Shown here: positions 9,813 to 19,188 of the stretch, one piece after another
Layout: every line of letters begins with the position of its first letter
Numbering within the stretch: the first letter of the stretch is position 1
NCBI GenBank assembly: GCA_945883755.1
Contig: CAMCXX010000001.1
Coordinates: forward strand, 88,161 to 152,160
Direction of reading: 5' to 3'
Source of the DNA: Bifidobacterium breve
GTDB taxonomy: Bacteria > Actinomycetota > Actinomycetes > Nanopelagicales > Nanopelagicaceae
DNA: 64,000 bases
The notes under the pieces: model-generated
What the model saw: only the letters and a program-made list of their open reading frames with translations
What the model was told of the DNA's origin: nothing
Database searches by the model: none
Made by a program: the position numbers and the translations under genes

Positions 9813-10049
9813 ATGAAAGAGAAGTTTTTAGTAAAGATGATCGACATTAATTTGATGATTCAAAGACAATTTAATAATGCATCAAAATCAACAGCATTTC
9901 TAAATCGAAAGAGTCGTGGGGATGTTCCAGGATGGGTTCTAGTTGTATTAATGACCACCGCTTTGGTAACTGGAATTTGGTCGATTGCAGCGCCAAAACT
10001 TACAACAATTTTGAGAAACTCATTAGATGCAATGGGTGGAATCAAATAA
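9813..10049 (+). CDS. Flp-type prepilin-like small protein
   Basis: 78 aa; charged N-terminus, then RGDVPGWVLVVLMTTALVTGIWSIAAPKL single hydrophobic helix; position in tad locus. Confidence 0.6.
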   Translation: MKEKFLVKMIDINLMIQRQFNNASKSTAFLNRKSRGDVPGWVLVVLMTTALVTGIWSIAAPKLTTILRNSLDAMGGIK

Positions 10050-10055
10050 TAGAAA

Positions 10056-10418
10056 ATGGATTATTTCAGAGTACGAAAATTATCTCTATCATTTTCAAGT
10101 AAGGGAAATGTTGAATCTTTCCTAACCATACTTCCGCAGGTTGTGATTTTCTTAATCTCTCTGCAATTGCTTTTCCTCTCCATGAATAGAAATATTGGTG
10201 GGTATCTGGATCAAAAAAAGATATCTGAAGCGGCAATGCAAAGCAGCGCAAGAAGTGGCATGGGCGGTCAGCAAGATTACGAGAGGTTATCGATGATTGG
10301 CGGAGGCGAGCTCTTGATTAGGAATCGAGAGGTAAGTCAGCGAAATTTACTCAGCCGCTTTTGGCCCAGCAAGGTAAAGCTGCTTTCTATTGTTGTTGAT
10401 GAATCAAGCATTCAATAA
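10056..10418 (+). CDS. TadE-like pseudopilin, putative
   Basis: One N-terminal TM helix; position in tad locus. Confidence 0.5.
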   Translation: MDYFRVRKLSLSFSSKGNVESFLTILPQVVIFLISLQLLFLSMNRNIGGYLDQKKISEAAMQSSARSGMGGQQDYERLSMIGGGELLIRNREVSQRNLLSRFWPSKVKLLSIVVDESSIQ

Positions 10419-10427
10419 AAAATTATC

Positions 10428-10847
10428 ATGAAGTTAGGTATCTTGCTTAGAAGCACACGAGGTTCAGCAATATCAGAGTTCTTGGTTTTCACCCTACCTT
10501 TTTTTACAGCACTACTTGTTATGGTGGTTTTAATAAATGATAAATCTATGGCTATAAGTGAGGCAAAGAATCTTGCTCGTCAATCTGTACGAGCATTTGT
10601 TACCAGCCCTTCAAATGAGTTGGCACGGGTGAGGGCTTATCAAGTAATTGATCTATATCAAAGCAGGTTAAGCGATGGTGAAAAATTCAAGCGAAAGATA
10701 GCGATGACAATTAATTGTTCAGAATCACCATGTTTAGTCAAAGGTGGAAAAGTTACTGTTCAAATTAAAGTGAGTGCAAGTGGTGTGAATGGATTAACCT
10801 CAGATGTAGTTGCAGAGGCCAGCGAGTTCGTCGATCTATGGCGCTAA
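10428..10847 (+). CDS. TadE family protein
   Basis: TRGSAISEFLVFTLPFFTALLVMVV resembles the TadE RGxxxxEF-plus-TM start. Confidence 0.7.
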   Translation: MKLGILLRSTRGSAISEFLVFTLPFFTALLVMVVLINDKSMAISEAKNLARQSVRAFVTSPSNELARVRAYQVIDLYQSRLSDGEKFKRKIAMTINCSESPCLVKGGKVTVQIKVSASGVNGLTSDVVAEASEFVDLWR

Positions 10848-11299
10848 GGCGATTTCAATCAAAAGGATCTTTAATTCCACTTTCATTTGGATTTTTTCTT
10901 ATCTCCCTAACTTTAATCTTCATCTCTATTAACATCGGTTCTGCATACTCGACAAAGAGAGAGCTAATAAATGTTGGTGAGTCGGCGATTCAGCGCTCAG
11001 CTCATGAGATAGATAGAATCGCATACTATCTAGAGTTAAATCGCTTTACTTTTGAAAAGCGAGTTCCAATTGACTGCAGTCAAGCCAAATCTGTATTTAT
11101 GAAGTTGATATCAAACTCAACCGTCTCTGGTAAGGAGATAACGGTTATTAACTTTGATTGCAATATCTTTGAAGTTAAAGCAGAGATCGCTATTACAGGT
11201 AAGCTTCCAATTGATATACCCTTTCAAGGTATGAGTAATCCGAAAACAATCGAAATAAGTGCAACAGTTGGCGCTAACTCGCCATATCAACTGCCTTAG
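10838..11299 (+). CDS. TadE/TadG-like pilus assembly protein
   Basis: SKGSLIPLSFGFFLISLTLIFISINIGSAYSTKREL N-terminal TM; overlaps previous gene. Confidence 0.6.
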   Translation: MALRRFQSKGSLIPLSFGFFLISLTLIFISINIGSAYSTKRELINVGESAIQRSAHEIDRIAYYLELNRFTFEKRVPIDCSQAKSVFMKLISNSTVSGKEITVINFDCNIFEVKAEIAITGKLPIDIPFQGMSNPKTIEISATVGANSPYQLP

Positions 11300-11314
11300 C
11301 ATTACTCTTTGCGA

Positions 11315-12421
11315 ATGGCCGCACGTGAATATGCAGATGAAATCGCAAAGATAAATATAACTTTGCAATCAATTGAACAGGTATTAAATCTACCTAAGTT
11401 AATTGAGTTAGCGGCAGATTTAGAGGCCCAAGCTAGTGTGCCAAATCTTTGGGATGATCCAGAAAAAGCCCAGGTAGTAACCTCTAAGTTATCAAGGGCG
11501 CAATCAACTATAAATAAAATTCAAGGTATCCGCACTCGATTAGATGATCTACCGGTAATGATTGAACTAGCAGATGCCGAAGCAGATAAAGCGGCTGCGT
11601 ATAAAGATATTGATTCAGAGTTAGATAACTTAACAAAAACAATAAATGATTTAGAGGTTCAAACATTACTTAGCGGTGAATATGATGATCGTGATGCCTT
11701 AATGACTATCCGTTCAGAGGCTGGTGGTGTTGAAGCAGCTGATTGGGCAGAGATGTTGATGCGTATGTACTTAAGATTTTGTGAGCGCCATTCATATAAG
11801 ACCGACGTTTTAGAAACCTCATATGCCGAAGAGGCGGGAATTAAATCAACCACCTTTCGAATCTCAGCCCCGTATGCATATGGTCGCCTATCGGTAGAAC
11901 AGGGAACTCACCGATTAGTTCGCATCTCACCATTTGATTCACAATCTCGCCGGCACACATCATTTGCTGGTGTTGAAGTAGTTCCAGTTGTTGAACAGAG
12001 TGATCATATTGAGATTGATGAAAAGGATTTAAGAGTTGATGTTTATCGCTCATCAGGTCCTGGTGGTCAAGGAGTTAACACAACAGATTCTGCAGTTCGA
12101 ATCACACATCTACCTTCCGGCATAGTTGTCTCCTGCCAAAATGAGCGTTCACAAATTCAAAACAAAGCAACCGCGATGGCAGTTTTGCAATCAAAGTTGT
12201 TAGAGAGGCGTCGCCAAGAAGAGCGAGCAAAGATGGATGCATTAAAGGGTGATAACTCTGGTTCGTGGGGAAATCAAATGCGTTCATATGTTTTAGCGCC
12301 TTATCAAATGGTGAAAGATCTAAGAACTGATTTTGAAGTTGGAAATCCATCAGCGGTGCTAGATGGGGATCTTGATGGATTTATTGAAGCTGGAATCAAG
12401 TGGCGAAAAAGCCGCGATTAA
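11315..12421 (+). CDS. prfB: Peptide chain release factor 2
   Basis: [23 protein letters not shown] and RF2-type [18 protein letters not shown]; alternative TTG start at 11309. Confidence 0.93.
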   Translation: MAAREYADEIAKINITLQSIEQVLNLPKLIELAADLEAQASVPNLWDDPEKAQVVTSKLSRAQSTINKIQGIRTRLDDLPVMIELADAEADKAAAYKDIDSELDNLTKTINDLEVQTLLSGEYDDRDALMTIRSEAGGVEAADWAEMLMRMYLRFCERHSYKTDVLETSYAEEAGIKSTTFRISAPYAYGRLSVEQGTHRLVRISPFDSQSRRHTSFAGVEVVPVVEQSDHIEIDEKDLRVDVYRSSGPGGQGVNTTDSAVRITHLPSGIVVSCQNERSQIQNKATAMAVLQSKLLERRRQEERAKMDALKGDNSGSWGNQMRSYVLAPYQMVKDLRTDFEVGNPSAVLDGDLDGFIEAGIKWRKSRD

Positions 12422-12433
12422 TTTCACATAATT

Positions 12434-12474
12434 AAATTCTCAGGCAAATCACGCATAAAATTCGCAGGTAAAAC
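12434..12474. repeat. Imperfect direct repeat AAATTC(T/G)CAGG(C/T)AAA
   Basis: Two copies in the prfB-ftsE gap. Confidence 0.6.
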
Positions 12475-12544
12475 TCCTTAAATTATTTAAATTGCGTGTA
12501 AATCAGGAAATATACCCATTACTTATCTAAACTGGGGGCTTACC

Positions 12545-12576
12545 GAAATTAGGCTAACGATGGAAATTAGGCTAAC
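12545..12576. repeat. Perfect tandem direct repeat GAAATTAGGCTAAC, 18 bp period
   Basis: Two identical 14-mers at 12545-12558 and 12563-12576, upstream of ftsE. Confidence 0.85.
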
Positions 12577-12595
12577 TACCGAAAGGCTTAGTTAA

Positions 12596-13285
12596 GTGAT
12601 TCGTTTTGAAAATGTGTCCAAGATGTATCCCAAGCAAGAGCGGGCTGCGCTGGATAGTGTCAATCTTGAAATTACCAAAGGTGAGTTTGCATTCCTAGTT
12701 GGTCAATCTGGCTCTGGTAAATCAACATTTTTAAGATTGGTGCTGCGAGAAGAGCGACCATCTGCTGGAACTATCCATGTAGCTGGCAAGGATTTAAATA
12801 CCTTGAAAGACCATAAGATTCCTGATTTACGCCGCCAAGTTGGTACCGTCTTCCAAGATTTTCGGTTGTTACCAAATAAAACTGTTGCTGAAAATGTTGC
12901 CTTCACTTTGCATGTGCTGGGTTACTCATCCAAACAAATAAGTCGTGAGGTACCAGAGGTTTTAGAGTTAGTTGGACTTGAAGAGAAATCTGAACGAAAA
13001 CCTGGTGAGTTATCGGGTGGTGAACAACAACGTGTAGCAATTGCTCGGGCTTATGTATCAAGGCCAGCTATTTTGATTGCGGATGAGCCAACTGGAAATT
13101 TAGATCCAGCAACATCTGTCGGAATTATGAAGTTGCTAGATCGCATTAATCGCGAAGGCACCACAGTCGTAATGGCAACCCATGATTCAGGAATTGTGGA
13201 TCAGATGCGAAAGCGAGTAATTGAGTTAGATGGTGGCCATGTAATCCGCGATCAAGCTCGTGGTGTTTACGGCTACACAGGTTAA
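12596..13285 (+). CDS. ftsE: Cell division ATP-binding protein FtsE
   Basis: ABC ATPase with VGQSGSGKST and LSGGEQQRVAIARA; followed by ftsX. Confidence 0.95.
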   Translation: MIRFENVSKMYPKQERAALDSVNLEITKGEFAFLVGQSGSGKSTFLRLVLREERPSAGTIHVAGKDLNTLKDHKIPDLRRQVGTVFQDFRLLPNKTVAENVAFTLHVLGYSSKQISREVPEVLELVGLEEKSERKPGELSGGEQQRVAIARAYVSRPAILIADEPTGNLDPATSVGIMKLLDRINREGTTVVMATHDSGIVDQMRKRVIELDGGHVIRDQARGVYGYTG

Positions 13286-13324
13286 TTAACGGGAATTTAA
13301 AGACGAGACGGATAGGGTAGAAAC

Positions 13325-14227
13325 ATGAGAGCAAAGTTTGTTGCTAAAGAGGTCGGTATTGGCCTGCGCCGAAACCTAACTATGACCTTTGCGGTAATGA
13401 TTACCGTAGCGATCTCACTGACCCTTCTTGGAATTGGTTTATTGGCAAACTCACAGGTTAAAGTGATGAAGGATTATTGGTATGACAAGATTGAGGTTTC
13501 AATCTTTCTTTGCGGTTCACTTTCAGATTCACCATCCTGTTCTAATGGCGTAATTACACCGGAACAGAAAATTTCGATTCAACGTGATCTGCAAAATCTT
13601 CCGGTGGTTGATGAGGTTTTTTATGAGACCCAAGCTGAAGCATTTAATCGTTTTCAGGAACGTTTTGAAGGTTCTGCAATTGCCCAAAATGTAACACCAG
13701 ATCAATTACCAGAATCATTCCGAGTTAAGTTAAAGGATCCAACCAAGTTTGCTGTTATTGATAGCGCCTTTAGTGGTCGACCAGGAGTTGATATCGTTCA
13801 AGATCAACGAGCAATTTTAGATAAGTTCTTTAAATTATTAGGAGTATTAAGAAATGGTGCTCTAGCGATTGGCTTAGCCTCTGTCTTAACCGCTGCCCTA
13901 TTAATTAGCAACACCTTAAGAATTGCCGCATTCAATCGTCGCCGTGAAACCGGCGTAATGAAATTAGTTGGCGCATCCTCATTCTCAATTCAACTACCAT
14001 TTTTGCTAGAAGGAATTTTCGCCGCTATTTCAGGCTGGGTAGTTGCTACTGGATTTTTAGCTGGCTTTAAATGGGTGGTTGATGAAAGAGTTGCACCATT
14101 ACTTACCTTCACACAGTTCTTTACATGGACAGATGTCCTAAATGCATCACTGCTATTACTAGCAACTGGCTTAATTGTAAGTAGCGTTGCCTCTGTTGTT
14201 ACATTGCGTAAGTACCTAAAGGTTTAA
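13325..14227 (+). CDS. ftsX: Cell division permease-like protein FtsX
   Basis: FtsX topology and ETGVMKLVGAS motif; adjacent to ftsE. Confidence 0.93.
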   Translation: MRAKFVAKEVGIGLRRNLTMTFAVMITVAISLTLLGIGLLANSQVKVMKDYWYDKIEVSIFLCGSLSDSPSCSNGVITPEQKISIQRDLQNLPVVDEVFYETQAEAFNRFQERFEGSAIAQNVTPDQLPESFRVKLKDPTKFAVIDSAFSGRPGVDIVQDQRAILDKFFKLLGVLRNGALAIGLASVLTAALLISNTLRIAAFNRRRETGVMKLVGASSFSIQLPFLLEGIFAAISGWVVATGFLAGFKWVVDERVAPLLTFTQFFTWTDVLNASLLLLATGLIVSSVASVVTLRKYLKV

Positions 14228-14254
14228 TTAGACCGATTTAGGTCGAGGCTGCCT

Positions 14255-14761
14255 ATGGTTAAAGAGTTAGGCAAAAAGATAATTGCCCAAAATAAGACCG
14301 CCCGCCATGAGTACTTTATTGAGGATGTCTATGAGTGCGGTTTGGTATTAACTGGTACAGAGGTTAAATCATTACGTGCTGGCCGTGCCTCATTAACTGA
14401 TGGTTACGCCATGGCTCGAGATGGTGAAATCTGGGTAAGTGGAGTTCATATTCCCGAATACAACCAAGGTAGTTGGACCAACCACATGCCAAGACGTGAG
14501 CGAAAACTTTTGCTTCATAAAAGAGAGATTGCACAAATTAATGGAGTTATCAAGGCTGGTGGATTAACCCTGATTCCGCTATCGCTTTACTTTAAAGATG
14601 GAAAAGCCAAGATTGAGATTGCCATCGCAAAGGGTAAGAAAGCACATGACAAACGAAATACCTTGATGGAGAAACAGGCTGAGCGTGAGGTTGCCCGTGA
14701 GGTTTCTAGAAGAAACTCTGGCAAGGGCGGTAAGCGAAGTAAAGATCAGGATTACGACTAG
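14255..14761 (+). CDS. smpB: SsrA-binding protein
   Basis: [46 protein letters not shown]. Confidence 0.96.
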   Translation: MVKELGKKIIAQNKTARHEYFIEDVYECGLVLTGTEVKSLRAGRASLTDGYAMARDGEIWVSGVHIPEYNQGSWTNHMPRRERKLLLHKREIAQINGVIKAGGLTLIPLSLYFKDGKAKIEIAIAKGKKAHDKRNTLMEKQAEREVAREVSRRNSGKGGKRSKDQDYD

Positions 14762-14860
14762 TAGTTTTATCAGGATTATCAGTTTTTGGAATAACCCTCT
14801 AAAATATGTGGTTCACTACAAATACAATTACATATCGAAATAGTAAATCGCTTTAATCTT

Positions 14861-15231
14861 GGGGGTGATCGGTCTCGACTTTAGTCGTTACTTCAAGGGA
14901 AGCGGGCCGAGGAAGCCGTGATGATCTCGTTAACCACAAAAACATGGCAAAACATAAGCGCAAGTAAAACTGCCGCTGATTATCAACTAGCTGCCTAAGC
15001 TAGCTCTGATGTCCGTTACCCAGAGTTTGTTCTCGCCTCTGGATCTAACGTCGCTAGAGAACTTACCTCTAATCATGTTGCGGGGATTAATGGGGAAATA
15101 AAACTGTAACTGAGTTCGTAAACTACTTGTGCATGTGAGAGTTTGAACTGAGAAAACGATAATTGCACTACGCCCGTAGAAGACTTGGATGATAGCTAGA
15201 GGACCCGGGTTCAATTCCCGGCACCTCCACT
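14861..15231 (+). ncRNA. ssrA: Transfer-messenger RNA (tmRNA)
   Basis: 5' GGGGGUGAUCGGUCUCGACUU, 3' GGACCCGGGUUCAAUUCCCGGCACCUCCA; tag frame GCA AGT AAA ACT GCC GCT GAT TAT CAA CTA GCT GCC TAA. Confidence 0.95.
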
Positions 15232-15530
15232 TATTTCTTAAAGACTCGATAGATTGCGATTAAAGCAAAGATAATTCCAATTCCGCCAAAGATTCTTCCT
15301 CCAAGTGAATTAACTTGAGTGAATATTTGCAGACCAATTAAAAATGAGATACCAGCAAGTGCCAGAGTCACAATTCTTTGCAGGGGTCTCGCAGTCAAAT
15401 TTGACATCGCTCTAGTTTTGCGAAAAGTTAAGAGCACGGCAATTACACCACTAACCAACATTGTCATCATTAGCAATGAAACTAGCAGGGCAAGTGACTT
15501 CATAAGGTCCATAGTATGTTGCCTAGACAA
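15231..15530 (-). CDS. Hypothetical small membrane protein
   Basis: 99 aa, three hydrophobic segments; ends at the tmRNA 3' end. Confidence 0.5.
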   Translation of the reverse strand: MSRQHTMDLMKSLALLVSLLMMTMLVSGVIAVLLTFRKTRAMSNLTARPLQRIVTLALAGISFLIGLQIFTQVNSLGGRIFGGIGIIFALIAIYRVFKK

Positions 15531-15536
15531 GTAATC

Positions 15537-15596
15537 AAAGGGTGGTCCTGCCGACCTGGTGATTAAGAGTAATCACTGGTCGGCAAGACCCCCTTT
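15537..15596. terminator. Long inverted repeat, possible terminator
   Basis: GGTCCTGCCGACCTGGTGATTA-AGAG-TAATCACTGGTCGGCAAGACC, extended by AAAGGG/CCCTTT. Confidence 0.6.
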
Positions 15597-15667
15597 TGCT
15601 TGAGTCTAGGACTATCTTTACCTAGTCGGCACTAACTTAAAGATATTTATAAAATAATAGTCTTCTG

Positions 15668-16156
15668 TTAATTATCAAAGGTCTCAGCTAAAGCATTTAT
15701 AGAGATTACAACTTTTTTAAGGTCTAAATCACCAATCCATAATTGCTTGATTTCTCCATCAATTGGAACTTGGAAACTAGTTCGAGCCCATTTGGTTTCA
15801 CCTGGATTGAGCGTGGTCGAGATGTAATCAGTGGCATTACTGTACTGGTCACTAGAATCAGCTTGATAAGTTCGAGAATCCACCCGTAAAAATACATCTC
15901 CATATATTTTTACAGGCTCATCTGAGTTGTTCGTCAAATCGTATGTCACATCACACATATATTTGGCAGGGTCAGTCCAAGGAACACATATTGTGCCTAC
16001 ATCCCGAAGCTTTCCGATTAATGATTGGTCTTGGATTGTTGATTGGTCTTTGACCTCATCAGAACTGTTTCTACCTGTATATGCATCATATCCGAGTAAA
16101 ATAACGGCACCTAGTAAACCCCAGGCAATAGCTTGCTTTATGTCTGCTGGACTCAT
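15668..16156 (-). CDS. Hypothetical membrane-anchored protein, DUF4352-like extracellular domain possible
   Basis: N-terminal hydrophobic segment; CDVTYDLTNNSDEPVKIYGDVFLRVDSRTYQAD ... LNPGETKWARTSFQVP. Confidence 0.5.
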   Translation of the reverse strand: MSPADIKQAIAWGLLGAVILLGYDAYTGRNSSDEVKDQSTIQDQSLIGKLRDVGTICVPWTDPAKYMCDVTYDLTNNSDEPVKIYGDVFLRVDSRTYQADSSDQYSNATDYISTTLNPGETKWARTSFQVPIDGEIKQLWIGDLDLKKVVISINALAETFDN

Positions 16157-16263
16157 TGTTTAAGTATGTCACCAAAAGCTTTCATACGATATGTCTGTCT
16201 TTGAATTGTTTAGGCTTCTGCCCCTAGCTATAAATAGCAACACTTTTGGTAAAGCTCCCTAAC

Positions 16264-17343
16264 CTATTCTTCCCTCTGCCCACTCACATTTAACTCATCA
16301 GGAGTGTTATGCACACCTTTAATGTCACCAGTAGGACGAACACCACTCAACTTATGTCCAGCACCATCTCGTTGCAACGGGCGAACCGCTTTGCTCCAAT
16401 CAGGTGGCACCACACCCAGCACACCCTTTTGGAAATCATCAAATGCTTTTAAAACTTCAGCCTTTGTATTCATCACAAAGGGACCCATCCACGCAACGCT
16501 CTCTTTAATTGGCTGTCCACCCAAAATTAAAATATCCATCTGCGGAGCACGAGACTCTTGAACCGTATTAGCTGAAATAACAATGACATCACCATCGCGG
16601 TAGGTCACTAACTGTCCTGTTTTAATTGGATGCTTCTCATCGCCAACTGTGCCATGACCATGCAAAACATAGGCAAGTGCGTTGTAATTTGGATTCCAAG
16701 GCAGACGAAGCTGCGCACCTGGTTGCAATGTTGCATGCACAATTGTGATTGGAGTTTGGGTTGAGCCTGGACCCTTATGGCCAGCAACCTCTCCAGCAAT
16801 TACTCGAAGTAATGCACCGCCATCAGCTGATGACAAAAGCGCAACATCTGAAGCACGTAAATCTTGATAAGCCGGTGGTGACCATTTCTTCTCAGCTGGC
16901 AGATTTACCCAAAGTTGGAAACCATGAAATAACCCACCACTCATAACTAAATGCTCTGGTGGAGTTTCAATATGCAAAATTCCAGCACCTGCGGTCATCC
17001 ATTGGGTATCGCCATCGGAAATTGTTCCGCCGCCACCATGATTGTCGTAGTGATCAAAGATTCCATCAATAATGTAGGTAACTGTTTCAAAGCCACGATG
17101 TGGATGCCATGGTGTTCCCTTTGGTTCACCAGGTGCGTACTCAACCTCACCCATTTGATCTAAGTGAATAAATGGATCTAAATCTGCTAAATCAACTCCG
17201 GCAAATGCGCGACGAACTGGAAAGCCTTCACCCTCATGTCCTTGAGGTGCGGTGGTAACAGATTTAACTCTGCGAGCAGAGGAAACAGGATCTGCAACAA
17301 CGCGAGGCAGTACGGTGATATCGGCAACGGTTACTGCTGGCAT
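16264..17343 (-). CDS. Pirin family protein
   Basis: HPHRGFETVTYIIDG, WMTAGAGILHIETP, GGLFHGFQLWVNLPAEKK. Confidence 0.93.
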   Translation of the reverse strand: MPAVTVADITVLPRVVADPVSSARRVKSVTTAPQGHEGEGFPVRRAFAGVDLADLDPFIHLDQMGEVEYAPGEPKGTPWHPHRGFETVTYIIDGIFDHYDNHGGGGTISDGDTQWMTAGAGILHIETPPEHLVMSGGLFHGFQLWVNLPAEKKWSPPAYQDLRASDVALLSSADGGALLRVIAGEVAGHKGPGSTQTPITIVHATLQPGAQLRLPWNPNYNALAYVLHGHGTVGDEKHPIKTGQLVTYRDGDVIVISANTVQESRAPQMDILILGGQPIKESVAWMGPFVMNTKAEVLKAFDDFQKGVLGVVPPDWSKAVRPLQRDGAGHKLSGVRPTGDIKGVHNTPDELNVSGQREE

Positions 17344-17429
17344 CTGTTAACTCCTCGAGCTTCTTGGTTAATTGAAGATGTTGAACTTTCAATTACTTCA
17401 GAGTGTATAACAAAATTTATGTTATGGAT

Positions 17430-17455
17430 ATTCCAACCTTTATTTTTGTTGGAAT
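17430..17455. terminator. Hairpin downstream of pntB, possible terminator
   Basis: ATTCCAAC-CTTTATTTTT-GTTGGAAT. Confidence 0.4.
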
Positions 17456-17467
17456 CTAGATTGTGAA

Positions 17468-18853
17468 TTACAGCGCTTTAAGCGCGCTAACTACCTTAGT
17501 TAGCGAATCCTTCGCATCTCCAAATAAAAGAGTGGTCTTGGCATCATATAAAAGCTCATTCTCAATACCAGCAAAGCCTGGGCGCATCGAACGCTTTAGG
17601 AAAATTACATTGCCCGCCTTATCAACATCAAGAATTGGCATGCCATAAATTGGGCAACCTGGAGTTGTCTTAGCTGCTGGGTTAACCACATCATTTGCAC
17701 CAACTACTAGAACAACATCGGTTTGTGGGAAGGTTGGATTTATCTCCTCCATCTCAACTAATTGTTCATACGGCACATTTGCCTCAGCTAGCAACACATT
17801 CATATGTCCAGGCATACGACCGGCAACTGGGTGAATTCCATAAGCCACATCAACACCCTTGCTTGATAAGAGATCGGCTAATTCGCGAACTGTGTGTTGG
17901 GCTTGAGCAACCGCTAAACCAAAACCTGGAACGATAACAACACGTTGGGCGTAATTAAGCAAAATTGCAACATCATCAGGTGAACCAGATTTAACTGGGC
18001 GCGCCTCTGCTGCGTCAGAGCCAGCTGATGCCTTTGCGGTGAATGCACCGAATAATGTGCCGAACAATGATCTGCCCATAGCTTGTGCCATTAAGCGGGT
18101 TAAAATCGTGCCGGAAGCACCAACTAAGGTACCGGCGATAATTAACATCGTATTTTCAAGTACATAACCACTTGCTGCAACGGTTAAACCGGTAAATGCA
18201 TTTAATAGCGAGATAACAATCGGAACATCTGCGCCACCAACTGGCAGTACAAATAAAATTCCAAATACTAAGGATAAAAGCGCATTAATCAACAGCGGAG
18301 ATGTGCCGCCAGATGCAATTACCCAGCCACCAGTTGCTAGAACTGAGATGGCAGAGAGAGCGATTAATTGACGGCCAAATGGCAAAATTACTGGGCGAGT
18401 AGTCATCAACTCTTGTAACTTTAAGAAGGTAACAATTGACCCAGAGAAAGATACCGATCCAACAATTACGGTAAAGACAGTTGCGACAACCTGCGCTGCG
18501 GTTGCACCTTCACCCAGCTTTAAATACTCAACAATTGCTACAAGTGCGGCAGCGCCACCACCAACACCATTAAACAAAGCAACTAATTGCGGCATCTGAG
18601 TCATCTGCACCTTACGGGCAGCTGGCACACCAACCAAAACACCAAAGGCGATCGCGCCAAGGATTAATGGCTGGTTATTTAATGCTTTGCCATCATTTGC
18701 GTAGAAGAAGACAATAATTGTTGCAATAGTGGCACCAAGAGCACCAATTAGATTTCCACGTCTAGCTGATTTTGGTGAGGATAATCCTTTAAGGGCTAGG
18801 ATAAAACAGATACCAGCAATTAAACCAATTAGATCATACATATCGCGGCTCAT
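17468..18853 (-). CDS. pntB: NAD(P) transhydrogenase subunit beta
   Basis: VIVPGFGLAVAQAQHTVREL, HPVAGRMPGHMNVLLAEA, KRSMRPGFAGIENELL. Confidence 0.95.
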   Translation of the reverse strand: MSRDMYDLIGLIAGICFILALKGLSSPKSARRGNLIGALGATIATIIVFFYANDGKALNNQPLILGAIAFGVLVGVPAARKVQMTQMPQLVALFNGVGGGAAALVAIVEYLKLGEGATAAQVVATVFTVIVGSVSFSGSIVTFLKLQELMTTRPVILPFGRQLIALSAISVLATGGWVIASGGTSPLLINALLSLVFGILFVLPVGGADVPIVISLLNAFTGLTVAASGYVLENTMLIIAGTLVGASGTILTRLMAQAMGRSLFGTLFGAFTAKASAGSDAAEARPVKSGSPDDVAILLNYAQRVVIVPGFGLAVAQAQHTVRELADLLSSKGVDVAYGIHPVAGRMPGHMNVLLAEANVPYEQLVEMEEINPTFPQTDVVLVVGANDVVNPAAKTTPGCPIYGMPILDVDKAGNVIFLKRSMRPGFAGIENELLYDAKTTLLFGDAKDSLTKVVSALKAL

Positions 18854-19188
18854 TTATTTTGACCGCCCGCTTCATCACTTTGCTTCTTCTCTTTTGGCTT
18901 GCCCTTAAACATTTGTAACATTCGATCAGTTACTACAAAGCCACCAACCATATTTATCGTGGCCAGCACAATTGCAATAGTAGATAGCGTTAACTCTAAG
19001 GTTGTCTTTGAATGATCGGCGACAATAATTGCACCAACCAAAATAACACCATGAATCGCATTGGCACCGCTCATAAGTGGGGTGTGTAGGGTGGTTGAAA
19101 CTTTAGATACAACCTCAAAGCCAACAAAGATAGATAGTAAAAATATTGCTAGTAAGGCTAATTCAGTGCTCATAATTTCAGTACTCAT
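18850..19188 (-). CDS. pntAB: NAD(P) transhydrogenase alpha subunit, transmembrane part
   Basis: VSTTLHTPLMSGANAIHGVILVGAI. Confidence 0.9.
   Translation of the reverse strand: MSTEIMSTELALLAIFLLSIFVGFEVVSKVSTTLHTPLMSGANAIHGVILVGAIIVADHSKTTLELTLSTIAIVLATINMVGGFVVTDRMLQMFKGKPKEKKQSDEAGGQNK

Noticed and set aside
11309-11420. Possible prfB programmed frameshift
   Set aside because: The frame is continuous with no internal UGA, so no frameshift is needed.
14987-15214. 75-aa minus-strand ORF
   Set aside because: Lies wholly within tmRNA.
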